From Pseudomonas hamedanensis (GTDB taxonomy: Bacteria > Pseudomonadota > Gammaproteobacteria > Pseudomonadales > Pseudomonadaceae), in the NCBI RefSeq assembly GCF_014268595.2, contig NZ_CP077091.1, forward strand, positions 642,501 through 706,500: a DNA stretch of 64,000 bases, in the 5' to 3' direction. The position numbers and the translations under genes are program-made. Positions within the stretch are counted from its first letter, which is position 1; each line of letters opens with the position of its first letter. Positions 1 through 8,234 of the stretch are shown piece after piece. The notes beneath the pieces were generated by a model. The model was not told the DNA's origin and ran no database searches. It worked only from the letters and a program-made list of their open reading frames with translations.

Positions 1-474
1 ACGGCGTTCCAGCCAGTTGCGTTTGTCGGCGTGGGCCTGGCCGTGGCTGGCGCCCATCGGCCGGCGGCGCCCGCTGGGTTCTTCGAAGCCCTTGAGTTCG
101 CGCATGGTCGTCAGCAGCGTCCAGCACAAACCGTCCTTCAGGCGCACGTAGCCTTTGCCGCGGGCCGCGTCGGTTTCCAGGCTCATCCAGCCTTCGAGCA
201 CACCGTCGGTGAGCGTGGCTTCACCTCCGAGTTTCCAGCGCTCGGGCCGGGTCTGCTCGAGGCGTGTTTCGAGCAGGTCGCGGATCGCGGATTTTCCTTC
301 CAGGGTGACGAGGTTCCAGCTGAACAGCAGCAAGTCACGCCAGTGACATTCCTCGGCGAACAACTCTAGCGTGCCGTCCACATCTCGTTGCGCGAGCCGC
401 TCGCCGAGGCGTTCGACCCAGGCGGCGAGTTGCGCCGTTGGCGATTGCAAAGGTGTATCGATAGCGATGTTCAT
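1..474 (-). CDS. Flavin-containing monooxygenase, N-terminal part (cut by window edge)
   Basis: The reading frame is open from an ATG at 474 leftwards to base 1, so only the first 158 codons are present. The N-terminal ~120 residues resemble a SnoaL/NTF2-like cone domain. They are followed by the stretch RRRPMGASHGQAHADKRNWL, typical of the junction before the FAD/NAD(P)-binding part of large (about 600 aa) flavin monooxygenases. The dinucleotide-binding Rossmann motif itself lies outside the window. A GGGAG Shine-Dalgarno precedes the ATG. The gene is divergent from a sigma-54 activator and has a good -24/-12 promoter, so it is probably that activator's target. The substrate cannot be read from the sequence. 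Family call is inference from the conserved linker and N-terminal fold. Confidence 0.72.
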   Translation of the reverse strand, partial: MNIAIDTPLQSPTAQLAAWVERLGERLAQRDVDGTLELFAEECHWRDLLLFSWNLVTLEGKSAIRDLLETRLEQTRPERWKLGGEATLTDGVLEGWMSLETDAARGKGYVRLKDGLCWTLLTTMRELKGFEEPSGRRRPMGASHGQAHADKRNWLERR

Positions 475-519
475 GGGGCCACTCCCGATCTTGTTTTTGT
501 GGGTAAGCCCTGACACCAG

Positions 520-535
520 AGCAAGGCTTGGGCCA
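520..535 (-). promoter_or_regulatory. Sigma-54 (-24/-12) promoter of the flavin monooxygenase gene
   Basis: On the minus strand the bases read TGGCCCAAGCCTTGCT, matching the RpoN consensus TGGCACG-N4-TTGCW with the invariant GG and GC ten bases apart. The expected transcript start is near 510, giving a leader of about 35 nt to the ATG at 474. The divergent neighbour encodes a sigma-54 activator, which supports the call. Confidence 0.7.
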
Positions 536-623
536 TCTCGCTGAAAGCCACGATGCAGACGGGCTGATGCGCTATTTGGCAAGGCCGCAAAAGGCGCCAT
601 GTCACGAATTTGGGAATGGCGCA

Positions 624-636
624 TGACACTGTGTCA
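624..636. promoter_or_regulatory. Palindromic upstream activator site
   Basis: TGACACTGTGTCA is a perfect 6+1+6 palindrome about 90 bp upstream of the sigma-54 promoter and about 85 bp before the activator start codon. Its size and position fit an enhancer site for the Fis-type helix-turn-helix of the divergently encoded activator. Binding is inferred. Confidence 0.55.
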
Positions 637-720
637 CGCGGCGCAAAGTTCCCTCCCGGCAGGCTTTTCATCTAAGCTGCGGTCACACCCGTGTCTTCAC
701 CGAAGCGGAGTACAACAATA

Positions 721-2613
721 ATGAAACCGGCCTCGATCAATGCCCATGCGCGCCAGGTGATGCAAGCCGTGCAGGGCAGCGTTGCCAGTCACAGTGCGGC
801 GGCAGACAGGGCGATCACCCGCTCATGGCGGCGTTGCCTCGATCAATATCAGCTCGATCCCGCCAGCCCCCGCGCACCGGATGTGCTGGAACAGGCGCGC
901 TTGCGCGAACACCGCGCGCCGCTGGAACACATCATTGCCGTGGCGCATTGGCAGATGAACAGCCTGCACCAGCAACTGGGGCGCGACGGCCATGTCGTGC
1001 TGCTCACCGATGCCCGGGGTGTGGCGATCGACAGTGTGTTCAACGAGTCCGAGCGCGTCGAATTCCAGCGCTCCGGGCTGTGGCTGGGCTCGGTCTGGAG
1101 CGAGGAGCATGAGGGCACCAACGGTGTCGGCACCTGCCTGGTCGAGCGCCAGCATGTGACCATCCGCCGTGATGAGCATTTTCGCGGCAAGCACGTTGGT
1201 CTGACCTGTTCGGCCAGCCCGATATTCGACGCAAGCGGTGAGTTGCTCGCGGTCCTCAACCTGTCTTCCGTACGCGAGGAAAACAGCCTTGAGCAACGCT
1301 TCAAAGCCATGGCGCTGACCAACCTGTCGGCCAAGCTGATCGAGAGCTGCTATTTCCTCGGGCACGAGCCGCAGCGCTATTTGCTGCGTTTTCATCCGGA
1401 CGCCGGGTTTGTCGGGCTGTTGGGTGAAGGCCTTATCAGTTTCGATGAAAGCGCGCGCATCTGTTCGGTCAACGAGGCGGCGCTGGATCTGTTGGGCCTG
1501 GCCCGGGAGCAAATGGTCGGGCAGTCACTGACGATGCTCCTGGAAACCCCGATGGAGCAGCTCATGAGTCAGGCCAGCTTGCAGCCGAACGTCTGCTGGC
1601 CGATGCGGCTGGTCGACGGGCGCCTGTTCTACGGCCAGTTGCGCGAGCCGATTCGCCCGGCGCCGCTGACCCTGGCGCCTGCCCCCAATCACCACGACGA
1701 GCGCGTCTGTCTCGAAGACCCGCGTCTGCAACGCGGATTCGCTCGGGCGCTGCGTGTGCTGGAGCGCGATGTGCCGGTGTTTCTGCAGGGCGAAACCGGC
1801 ACTGGCAAAGAGGCGTTCGCGGCGGCGCTGCACCGCGCCAGTTCCAGAGCTGGCCAGCCGTTTGTTGCGATCAACTGCGCGGCCATTCCCGAGACGCTGA
1901 TCGAAAGCGAGTTGTTTGGCTATCGCGGTGGCAGTTTCACCGGTGCACGCAAGGACGGCATGGTCGGCAAACTGGAGCAGGCCCACGGCGGCATTCTGTT
2001 CCTCGATGAAATCGGTGATATGCCACTGGCGTTGCAGACGCGCCTGTTGCGCGTGCTCGAGGAGCGTCAGGTGGTGCCGCTCGGCAGTGCCACTGCGCGT
2101 GCGCTCGACGTCCGTCTGATCAGTGCCAGTCACCAGGATCTGCAGGCCTGCGTGGCCGAGGGGCGCTTGCGCGAAGACCTGTTTTATCGCATCGCCGGTT
2201 TCACCGTTGAGCTGCCGCCATTGCGTGAGCGCTCCGACAAGGGCCGTCTGCTCGACCTGCTGCTGCGTGAGGAAGCGGCAGGCGCCAAGGTGCGACTGGA
2301 GGCGGGTGTCAGGGCGCGTTTGCTGGCCCAGCCTTGGCCGGGCAACGTCCGGCAGTTGCGCACGTGTTTGCGCACCCTGGTGGCGCTGGCGGTGGAGGGG
2401 CGCGTCACGCTGCGCGACCTGGAAGAGCTGTTACCGGCGTCCGCGCCCGCCGAGCCGGCCGAAGACCCGCTGGGCATCAGCGAACGGCAGACATTGTTGC
2501 GCTTGATGGAGGCGCAACACTGGCATGTCGCCCGCGTTGCCGCGCGCCTGGGCATCAGTCGCAATACGCTCTATCGCAAACTGCGACAGCACGGGATTTC
2601 GCGACCGGGATGA
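721..2613 (+). CDS. Sigma-54-dependent Fis family activator (AcoR-like)
   Basis: A 630-residue enhancer-binding protein with an N-terminal GAF-type sensory region (about 60-220), a PAS-like segment (about 230-290), an AAA+ sigma-54 interaction domain (about 335-550) and a C-terminal Fis helix-turn-helix (VARVAARLGISRNTLYRKLR). Walker A is GETGTGKE near residue 357, Walker B is ILFLDEIGDM near 422, and the sigma-54-contacting loop reads GSFTGA near 402 instead of the usual GAFTGA. The ATG at 721 is preceded by GGAG at 706-709; a GTG at 691 is an in-frame alternative. The architecture is that of AcoR-like activators. The divergent monooxygenase with its RpoN promoter is the likely target. The inducer is unknown. 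Confidence 0.9.
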   Translation: MKPASINAHARQVMQAVQGSVASHSAAADRAITRSWRRCLDQYQLDPASPRAPDVLEQARLREHRAPLEHIIAVAHWQMNSLHQQLGRDGHVVLLTDARGVAIDSVFNESERVEFQRSGLWLGSVWSEEHEGTNGVGTCLVERQHVTIRRDEHFRGKHVGLTCSASPIFDASGELLAVLNLSSVREENSLEQRFKAMALTNLSAKLIESCYFLGHEPQRYLLRFHPDAGFVGLLGEGLISFDESARICSVNEAALDLLGLAREQMVGQSLTMLLETPMEQLMSQASLQPNVCWPMRLVDGRLFYGQLREPIRPAPLTLAPAPNHHDERVCLEDPRLQRGFARALRVLERDVPVFLQGETGTGKEAFAAALHRASSRAGQPFVAINCAAIPETLIESELFGYRGGSFTGARKDGMVGKLEQAHGGILFLDEIGDMPLALQTRLLRVLEERQVVPLGSATARALDVRLISASHQDLQACVAEGRLREDLFYRIAGFTVELPPLRERSDKGRLLDLLLREEAAGAKVRLEAGVRARLLAQPWPGNVRQLRTCLRTLVALAVEGRVTLRDLEELLPASAPAEPAEDPLGISERQTLLRLMEAQHWHVARVAARLGISRNTLYRKLRQHGISRPG

Positions 2614-2660
2614 GGGGCGCTGGGTGAACGCGCATCGACCCAAGACCCGCGCCGCCCCCT

Positions 2661-3116
2661 TCAGGAAAATGCCGCTGCCACGAACGCCTCCAGCGTCTTG
2701 TGTTCAAGGATTTCGATCGAGAAGTGCCCGAAGCGCTTGGGCAACCAGATAATGCGTGTGCCAGACGGAGATTGCAGATCTGCGCGGGCCAGTGGCTTGC
2801 CGTTTTCGTCTTCTGGCTGAACACCGGCGGCGATCAGTTCGTCGTAGGCTTTCTCGATGTCCGGCGTCGAGTAGCAATGGCGATAAATCATCCCTTCGCC
2901 CGAGGCGTCCAACAAGGTCTTCAGATTGCCCGCCAGCGGCTGTACCAACATGAAACGCTCCTCACCGATCAGCGCAATGGCGTAGCGCACGTGCAGACCG
3001 CCTCGCTCCCAAACGAGGGTTTTCGAGATCCTGGCATTCAGTATCTGTGCGTAGTAAGCACAGGCTTCTTCCAAGTCATTAACCAGTACGTCCACGTGAC
3101 TGAACTTCAGATCCAT
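2661..3116 (-). CDS. VOC family protein (glyoxalase/dioxygenase superfamily)
   Basis: A 151-residue protein with the beta-alpha-beta-beta-beta pattern of the vicinal oxygen chelate fold. It starts FSHVDVLVNDLEEACAYY, a typical first VOC module with a metal-ligand-like His, and the second half carries YRHCYSTPDIEKAYDEL and SPSGTRIIWL. Such proteins are glyoxalases, extradiol dioxygenases or antibiotic-binding proteins, and the sequence does not tell which. It is a single-gene unit reading toward the sigma-54 activator gene. Confidence 0.8.
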   Translation of the reverse strand: MDLKFSHVDVLVNDLEEACAYYAQILNARISKTLVWERGGLHVRYAIALIGEERFMLVQPLAGNLKTLLDASGEGMIYRHCYSTPDIEKAYDELIAAGVQPEDENGKPLARADLQSPSGTRIIWLPKRFGHFSIEILEHKTLEAFVAAAFS

Positions 3117-3303
3117 TGCAGCTCTCCCTGTTGAGCGATCGCTTTGTTATACCCGCCACGCTCAGAAATAGGTGGGTTCGTGACGCGATAGCCCGGCTGC
3201 GGATTATTTTGAACGAATCCGTGGCGTCGGGCTTCGAATCTGCATGGCCGGTGTGTTCCCGCTGGCCACAAGAGAAGGACGCAGGACTATCAATGAGGTG
3301 GAT

Positions 3304-3567
3304 ATGAACGAGCCAGTGCTGCAAACGCAAAATCAGTCCCCTGAATCGGTCAACCGCAACGATCCGGCCATCGACCCGAACGCACCCGGGCAAAATACCC
3401 CTGCGCCCGCTGAAAAAGGCCAGGCGGACAGTGCGTCCAGCGAGGTGGATCAGAAGCAGCACCACAGCGATAACAGCAACGAATTCAGCCCCGGCTTCAA
3501 GCCTGAACCGGAGCGGCCCGCACCGGGTGAGGATACGGATGCCGATATCGATACCGACGGCGGTTGA
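3304..3567 (+). CDS. Small disordered hypothetical protein
   Basis: An 87-residue acidic, Pro/Asp/Gln/Asn-rich protein without hydrophobic core, cysteines or recognisable motif, ending in an Asp-rich tail (GEDTDADIDTDGG). The ATG at 3304 follows a GAGGTGG Shine-Dalgarno, and a strong terminator follows 15 nt after the stop, so it looks like a real single-gene unit. I do not recognise a family. The composition suggests an intrinsically disordered, perhaps stress-related, cytoplasmic protein, but that is a guess. Confidence 0.6.
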   Translation: MNEPVLQTQNQSPESVNRNDPAIDPNAPGQNTPAPAEKGQADSASSEVDQKQHHSDNSNEFSPGFKPEPERPAPGEDTDADIDTDGG

Positions 3568-3581
3568 TCGACACGCAACGC

Positions 3582-3614
3582 AAAAAGGCCGCATCGAAGG
3601 ATGCGGCCTTTTTA
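3582..3614. terminator. Bidirectional intrinsic terminator
   Basis: A 9-bp GC-rich stem (GGCCGCATC / GATGCGGCC) with a GAAG tetraloop is flanked by AAAAA and TTTTT. It sits between convergent genes ending at 3567 and 3626 and can serve both. Confidence 0.9.
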
Positions 3615-3625
3615 GTGCCCGGCGG

Positions 3626-4147
3626 TTACTTGCTCGGGTGTTTAGCTTGCAGTTCTTTGGCGTGACTGAGGTGTTTTTCCAGCGCCGGCAGCATTTTCTG
3701 CGCAAATGCTTTCAGTTCCGTAGCGCCTTTGGCCTTGTCATCGGTCACGGTATTGGCTTGTTCCTTGAACAGCTTGATGGTTTCTTCGTGGGCCATGACC
3801 TGGTTGTTGGCGTAGGCCGCATCGAACGATTCGTCGCGCATGTCGAGAATCTTGGCCTTGGCCTGCTTGGTCAACGTGGTGGTGTCCGGCACTTCGATGT
3901 CGTTGGCCTTGGCAATCGCCGCCAGCTCATCGTTGGCCTTGCCGTGATCGGTGATCATCTGGTTGGCGAATGCCTTGATGTCGGCCGACTGGCTTTTTTC
4001 CAGGGCCAGGCGACTGGTCTCGATTTCAGCGATGCCGCTGGCGGCAGCGTTATCGACAAAGTCGTTGGAAGTGGCAGCAAAGGCCGAGCCCATGCCAGCA
4101 CTCAGTGCAACAGCCAGAGCGAGATGACGCAAATTGAATCCGTCCAT
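3626..4147 (-). CDS. DUF4142 family exported protein
   Basis: A 173-residue protein with an N-terminal signal peptide (hydrophobic LALAVALSAGMGSAFA, likely cleaved after AFA). The mature part is helical and rich in Ala, Lys and Asp, with the ferritin-like DUF4142 pattern (NDFVDNAAASGIAEIETSRLA, AFANQMITDHGKANDEL, KLFKEQA). The family is periplasmic and of unknown function, often seen beside stress genes. It is divergent from the YdcH-like gene and shares a terminator with the gene ending at 3567. Confidence 0.88.
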   Translation of the reverse strand: MDGFNLRHLALAVALSAGMGSAFAATSNDFVDNAAASGIAEIETSRLALEKSQSADIKAFANQMITDHGKANDELAAIAKANDIEVPDTTTLTKQAKAKILDMRDESFDAAYANNQVMAHEETIKLFKEQANTVTDDKAKGATELKAFAQKMLPALEKHLSHAKELQAKHPSK

Positions 4148-4350
4148 TGGGTATCTCCACGCAGGTTTTTGTGAGCGGTATCCAATGGAGCGAGCGCAAG
4201 TGGCAAAGGTTTTATCGCATTTGCGACAGGGCGACGAACGGACACCGCTGGTCTGACAGGGAGTCGACAGATGCGTCCGACCAAGGCCATGCTGGTAAAG
4301 AACCAGCGCATCGGTCGCGTTGGTTATCGATCAACTGATGGAGGTGTTTC

Positions 4351-4599
4351 ATGCCGGTTTCACATGATCTGTATCAGGACCTGGGCTGCAAAAAGGAAGA
4401 GATCGAGCAAAAACGCTCCGAGGATCCGAAACTGGATTCGTTGCTCAACAAGTATTTTGACGCAGATAAAGAAGTGGTCGAGGCCGAGGATGCAGAGTCG
4501 CTCGGCGATGACGCGTTGAAAAAACTCAAAGAGAAGCGCGTGATCGTCAAGGAGCAGATTGTCGCCCGGTTGGCCGGCCAGCCTCTGAACGGCCAGTAA
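4351..4599 (+). CDS. YdcH/DUF465 family protein
   Basis: An 82-residue soluble helical protein. The start MPVSHDLYQDLG, the charged middle and the C-terminal LKKLKEKRVIVKEQIVARL match the DUF465 (YdcH) family, which forms a short antiparallel coiled coil and has no established function. A GGAGG Shine-Dalgarno lies 7-8 nt before the ATG. Likely monocistronic. Confidence 0.85.
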   Translation: MPVSHDLYQDLGCKKEEIEQKRSEDPKLDSLLNKYFDADKEVVEAEDAESLGDDALKKLKEKRVIVKEQIVARLAGQPLNGQ

Positions 4600-4697
4600 A
4601 CGCCCGCCCCGTGGCGGCCATCTGAGGGAACGGCGACAGCAAACGGCACCTCCAATGTGCAGAGTCTGTACATCATGGACTCGTTGCGAGGTGCCTC

Positions 4698-4862
4698 ATG
4701 AATGATCCCAGGTTTCCCAGCGAAGAGCAGGGCGGTTTCGACCCGATTCCCACCCGGCCCGAACCGAACAGCCCGGCGCATACCACCACCCAACCCGAAG
4801 AGCCTGTCGAGGAACTCCCACCGGACGATGATCCCGACAAGTTTGATAGGTCCAGTAACTGA
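4698..4862 (+). CDS. 54-residue Pro/Glu-rich hypothetical protein
   Basis: An ATG at 4698 preceded by GAGGTG opens 54 codons ending in TGA at 4860-4862. The product is rich in Pro, Glu and Asp (TRPEPNSPAH, EEPVEELPPDDDPDKFD) and probably unstructured. It resembles the 87-residue protein at 3304-3567 in composition but not in sequence. The Shine-Dalgarno and biased codon use are the only support. Function unknown. Confidence 0.55.
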   Translation: MNDPRFPSEEQGGFDPIPTRPEPNSPAHTTTQPEEPVEELPPDDDPDKFDRSSN

Positions 4863-4868
4863 CAGACC

Positions 4869-4940
4869 GCTATCGCGAGCAGGCTCACTCCCACAAGGAA
4901 ATGCATTCTCCCTGTGGGAGCGAGCCTGTTCGCGAAGGCG
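4869..4940. repeat. REPIN (paired REP palindromes)
   Basis: Two inverted REP copies, CTATCGCGAGCAGGCTCACT and GTGGGAGCGAGCCTGTTCGC, face each other across a short spacer, forming a long imperfect hairpin between convergent genes. This is the common extragenic P. fluorescens-type REP family. Confidence 0.85.
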
Positions 4941-4963
4941 TCAGTTCGTTCTGTACAAAGCCC

Positions 4964-6040
4964 TCACTTCAACGCCGCGTCCAGCGCCAACCGCCCCATG
5001 TGTGTCGCCTTCAGCGAACCGAAATACAACCACTGCCCATACTCGCGCACCGTGGTGATCGGCGAGTAATTTCCGCTGCTGGCGTCCTGCAGATTGGCAA
5101 TCACCTTGCCGTCCACATCCAGCCCCAGCACAAACCCGCGCTTCTCCACCGGTTTTGGCAGCACCGTGAGCGACCGGACAATCATCTTGCGCACAAACGG
5201 GTGCCCGGCGGTGCCGTCGAGCAGGGCGTTGCGTGGCGCATACAAGGCCACCCAGAACCGGTCGCTGCCATTGAACGACAGGTTATCCGGCAGTCCCGGC
5301 AGGTTCTCGATGAACAAGTCGTGCGTGCCGGCCTTGGGGCCCTTCAGCCAGTAGCGGCTGATGCGGTAAGCCCCGGTTTCATTGACCAGCACGTAGGCCT
5401 CGTCCGGGCCGAGGGTCACGCCGTTGGCGAACTCCAGTTTGTCCAGCAACAGGCTGGTTTTACCGGTCTGAAAGTCGTAGCGCAGCAGGCGTCCGTCACC
5501 GCCATGCTCGATGATCGCCTCACCGTCATGGCCATAGCCCCAGCGACTCGAGGCGTCGCTGAAGTAGGCGTAATGCCCTGACTTGTCGATCACTACATCA
5601 TCGGTAAAACCGAACGCCAAGCCATTGGCCTCGGTGGTCAAGGCAATCACCCGTCCCTGGGCGTCGAGGGACAGCAAGCCCTTGACCGCGTCGGCAATCA
5701 CCAGCAAACCGCTGGGATGGCGGGCCAGCCCCAGAGGCCTGCCGCCGGTGTCGGCCAGCACCTTGCGCTGGCTGCCATCGAGGCTGCTGCGGATCAGCCG
5801 GCCGTCATGCAGGCCAGTGATCAGATAGTCGTCCTCCAGCAACAACGCCTCGGGGCCGTCGATGTCGCTCGGCCCGATTTTCGCCACACCTTTGAGGCGC
5901 TGGTTCTCGGCGTAAAGCCCGGCTGTCAGCGAAGGCGCCGGTGGCGGTGTCCAGGCCACCGGTTCGACGCGGGTGGGCATCAACAATAAAAATCCGCCGA
6001 CCAGGACGAGCAGCAACCACAGCCCATGACGTAGTCTCAC
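4964..6040 (-). CDS. SMP-30/strictosidine synthase-like beta-propeller protein
   Basis: A 358-residue protein beginning with one membrane-anchor or signal segment (LWLLLVLVGGFLLLM), so the propeller faces the periplasm. The repeated pattern GPEALLLEDDYLITG, DGRLIR, GRPLGLARHPSGLLVIAD, GFTDDVVIDKSGHYAYFSD, FANGVTLGPDEAYVLVNET is that of the six-bladed SMP-30/gluconolactonase and strictosidine synthase group. Members are lactonases or related hydrolases. The start overlaps the stop of the upstream hydroxylase fusion gene by 4 bp (ATGA), so the two are translationally coupled and probably act in one pathway. The substrate is not deducible. Confidence 0.8.
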   Translation of the reverse strand: MRLRHGLWLLLVLVGGFLLLMPTRVEPVAWTPPPAPSLTAGLYAENQRLKGVAKIGPSDIDGPEALLLEDDYLITGLHDGRLIRSSLDGSQRKVLADTGGRPLGLARHPSGLLVIADAVKGLLSLDAQGRVIALTTEANGLAFGFTDDVVIDKSGHYAYFSDASSRWGYGHDGEAIIEHGGDGRLLRYDFQTGKTSLLLDKLEFANGVTLGPDEAYVLVNETGAYRISRYWLKGPKAGTHDLFIENLPGLPDNLSFNGSDRFWVALYAPRNALLDGTAGHPFVRKMIVRSLTVLPKPVEKRGFVLGLDVDGKVIANLQDASSGNYSPITTVREYGQWLYFGSLKATHMGRLALDAALK

Positions 6041-7191
6041 GCGCTGGCCCTCGCCGACGCGATGTCCTGCGCAGCCCTGTCGCGCAACGCCAGCAGCGAG
6101 GCGGCAGACTCACGTTCGATGCGCCGTTTGAGCAGCAGGCGATTGGCGATGCGCATGATGAGGCCGTCAAAGCGATACTCCAGCGTGCGCACAAAACGCG
6201 TGCCGTCACCTTCAGCCGAACACTCGTAAGTCAGCCGCAACGACAGCCCCTGATCGCCTTGCGCAAGCGCACACCAGCGTCGGCCCGGCAAATATTCCGT
6301 GACTTCCCAGCGCAAATGCCCGGCACGTCCGCCGGCATGGATGTCCTCTTCAAAACATGCGCCGGCATGCAGCGGACCCTGCGGGCCGGAGATCTTCAAC
6401 GACGACGGATGCCACTGCGGCCAACGGCTGGCGCTGGCGGCATAGGCGAGTACGGCAACGGGTTCGCCAGTGATATCGATCGAGTGCTGCAGGCGGGTCA
6501 TGGGCATTGTCGAAGCGCTCAAAGGGGCGGGTTCCGGCTCCCGGTAAAGGGTGCCGAACAGGGTGTCCATCAACGGCAGGACAATATTGAAATTGCGCAC
6601 CTGCATGCACTCGCGGCGGTGGTGCAGTGCGTGCAAGTGGCGCATCTGGCGGATCCACGGCAAACGCGCCAGCGGATGGCCCGCCGGCAGGTGTTCACAG
6701 GCGTGAAACACCTCGTACGTCAGATAGCCGAGCACCATGCAGCCGCCGAACAGCCCGGCAACGTTGGCGTTGATCTGTGCGAGCAACCACCACAGCGGCA
6801 GCGTGATGAGCAACGTATGCAGCACGATAAGCCACGCCGGAAACAGGATCACCCGCCAGTCACGGGCGCTGTCGTAGGCCATGTGGCCGGGGGTGAAAAA
6901 GCTGTGATGATCGCCGGCATGCCGGGCATAGAACATCCTGGCAAAGGGCTTTTTATGGTGGCCGAGATGACGATGAACCATGTACACGCCGAAATTGAAC
7001 AACAGCAACGTCAGCGGGACGGTCAGCCATTGCTGCCAACTGACCTGTTGCACGGTACTCCAGAAAGCGCCGATGGCCAGCACGCCGAACAGCAGCACAA
7101 AAGCACCGTGCAGCCACGGGTTATACAGCGGATGAATGGCGGCCCGGTAACGGCTGCGGAATGCCTCGGTGGTTTGCCTCACTGCGCTCAC
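6037..7191 (-). CDS. Fatty acid hydroxylase/sterol desaturase fused to an SRPBCC domain
   Basis: A 384-residue two-part protein. Residues ~1-220 are an integral membrane di-iron hydroxylase: several hydrophobic helices plus His clusters HRHLGHH (73-79), HAGDHH (91-96), HACEH (163-167) and HLHALHH (185-191). Residues ~230-370 form an SRPBCC/polyketide cyclase-like domain (RLQHSIDITGEPVAVLAYAA, ASRWPQWHPS, WEVTEYLPGRRW), which binds hydrophobic ligands. A GTG at 7191 is the only reasonable start because a TAA lies in frame 21 nt upstream; no strong Shine-Dalgarno is visible. It is coupled to the downstream propeller gene. The fusion suggests hydroxylation of a lipid or sterol-like molecule held by the SRPBCC part (inference). 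Confidence 0.8.
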   Translation of the reverse strand: MSAVRQTTEAFRSRYRAAIHPLYNPWLHGAFVLLFGVLAIGAFWSTVQQVSWQQWLTVPLTLLLFNFGVYMVHRHLGHHKKPFARMFYARHAGDHHSFFTPGHMAYDSARDWRVILFPAWLIVLHTLLITLPLWWLLAQINANVAGLFGGCMVLGYLTYEVFHACEHLPAGHPLARLPWIRQMRHLHALHHRRECMQVRNFNIVLPLMDTLFGTLYREPEPAPLSASTMPMTRLQHSIDITGEPVAVLAYAASASRWPQWHPSSLKISGPQGPLHAGACFEEDIHAGGRAGHLRWEVTEYLPGRRWCALAQGDQGLSLRLTYECSAEGDGTRFVRTLEYRFDGLIMRIANRLLLKRRIERESAASLLALRDRAAQDIASARASA

Positions 7192-7196
7192 CTGCG

Positions 7197-7213
7197 GGTA
7201 TTGTTGTTATACC
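7197..7213. promoter_or_regulatory. Inverted repeat just upstream of the hydroxylase fusion gene
   Basis: GGTAT-N7-ATACC lies 6-22 bp before the GTG start and, on the minus strand, contains TATAAC, which could be a -10 element. An operator overlapping the promoter is plausible, though if this is the -10 the leader would be very short. Weak evidence. Confidence 0.3.
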
Positions 7214-7294
7214 GGGCAGATTAGCCGATCCATGGCCGCGTGCCGGGCCAACCTTGAGGCCACATGCGCCATGCACTGGAGTGAAGCCGCCGTC

Positions 7295-8158
7295 TCAGCT
7301 CAACGGGTTCCAGCGCTGCGACCAGTCGTCATCGGTGCGAATCACTTCGCGCAGCAGATCGAACGCGTGTTGCAGGGTCGTCGAGTCGCGATCGCGGGAG
7401 TACACGAGATAGGTCGGATAGCCGAACTCCGGCGCCTTGGTCACGATCTCCAGCGCACCGTTTTCCAGATAAGTGCGCACCACACGGGTACGAAAGTAGC
7501 CGCTGCCGCCGTGTTCGAGGATGTATTGCAGGGCCAGCGGGCCGAGGTTGAAACTCAGCGCAGCCTTGGCTTTTTCTGGCAGGGCGGCATCGTGCTGACG
7601 GCGGAAATCAGGGCCCCAATCGATATAGACATAGGGATCGGGCCGCTCGGGCGCGCGCACCAGAATCAGTTTTTCCTCCAGCACCTGCTCGACCTGCAGG
7701 CCCGGCCAATACTCCGGCTGATAGACCAGCGCGGCGTCGAGCACGCCCAGCTCCAGTTGGCGCAGCAGGTTCTCGCCGTCGCGGATTTCCATGCGCAGGG
7801 CATGGCTGGGAATGTGCTCGCGCAGTTCGGCGGCCCAACTGAGCATCAGTGGATTGCACAAGCTGACCTCGCCGCCGATGTGCAGCACGTTGTGATAGCC
7901 CTCCGGCAGCGGCAGATCGCGGCGAGCGGCCTCCCAGGTCTGCACCAGTTGATTGGCGTAGACCACGAAGGCTTCGCCGTTGGGCGTCAGCCTGGCCCCG
8001 GCGCGGTTACGCACGAACAGCGTGCTGCCCAACTGGCTTTCGAGTTTCTGCACCCGGGCGGTGATCGCCGTTTGCGTGACGAACAGCTTCTGCGCCGCCG
8101 CGGCGAGGCTGCCGTGACGAACGATTTCCAGAAAAGTGCGGGCGAGATCGATGTCCAT
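7295..8158 (-). CDS. LysR family transcriptional regulator
   Basis: A 287-residue LTTR. The N-terminal winged helix-turn-helix is clear (DLARTFLEIVRHGSLAAAA, LFVTQTAITARVQKLE, LGSTLFVRNRAGARLT), followed by an effector domain with the expected alpha/beta pattern. The ATG at 8158 gives the standard N-terminus; upstream in-frame codons add an untypical extension. It is on the same strand and 76 bp downstream of the HypX-like gene, so the two could be cotranscribed. The usual divergent target is not present: the next gene downstream is the hydroxylase operon. The regulated genes are unknown. Confidence 0.88.
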   Translation of the reverse strand: MDIDLARTFLEIVRHGSLAAAAQKLFVTQTAITARVQKLESQLGSTLFVRNRAGARLTPNGEAFVVYANQLVQTWEAARRDLPLPEGYHNVLHIGGEVSLCNPLMLSWAAELREHIPSHALRMEIRDGENLLRQLELGVLDAALVYQPEYWPGLQVEQVLEEKLILVRAPERPDPYVYIDWGPDFRRQHDAALPEKAKAALSFNLGPLALQYILEHGGSGYFRTRVVRTYLENGALEIVTKAPEFGYPTYLVYSRDRDSTTLQHAFDLLREVIRTDDDWSQRWNPLS

Positions 8159-8234
8159 GGGCGGGCCGGTGTTGGAGAGTGGGCGCATTGTAAGTGGCCA
8201 CGGCAGCCCCGTCATCGTTCAACCGCCAGCAGGC

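Noticed and set aside
471..671. 66-codon minus-strand frame in the monooxygenase-activator gap
   Set aside because: It overlaps the sigma-54 promoter and the palindrome and has no coding signature.
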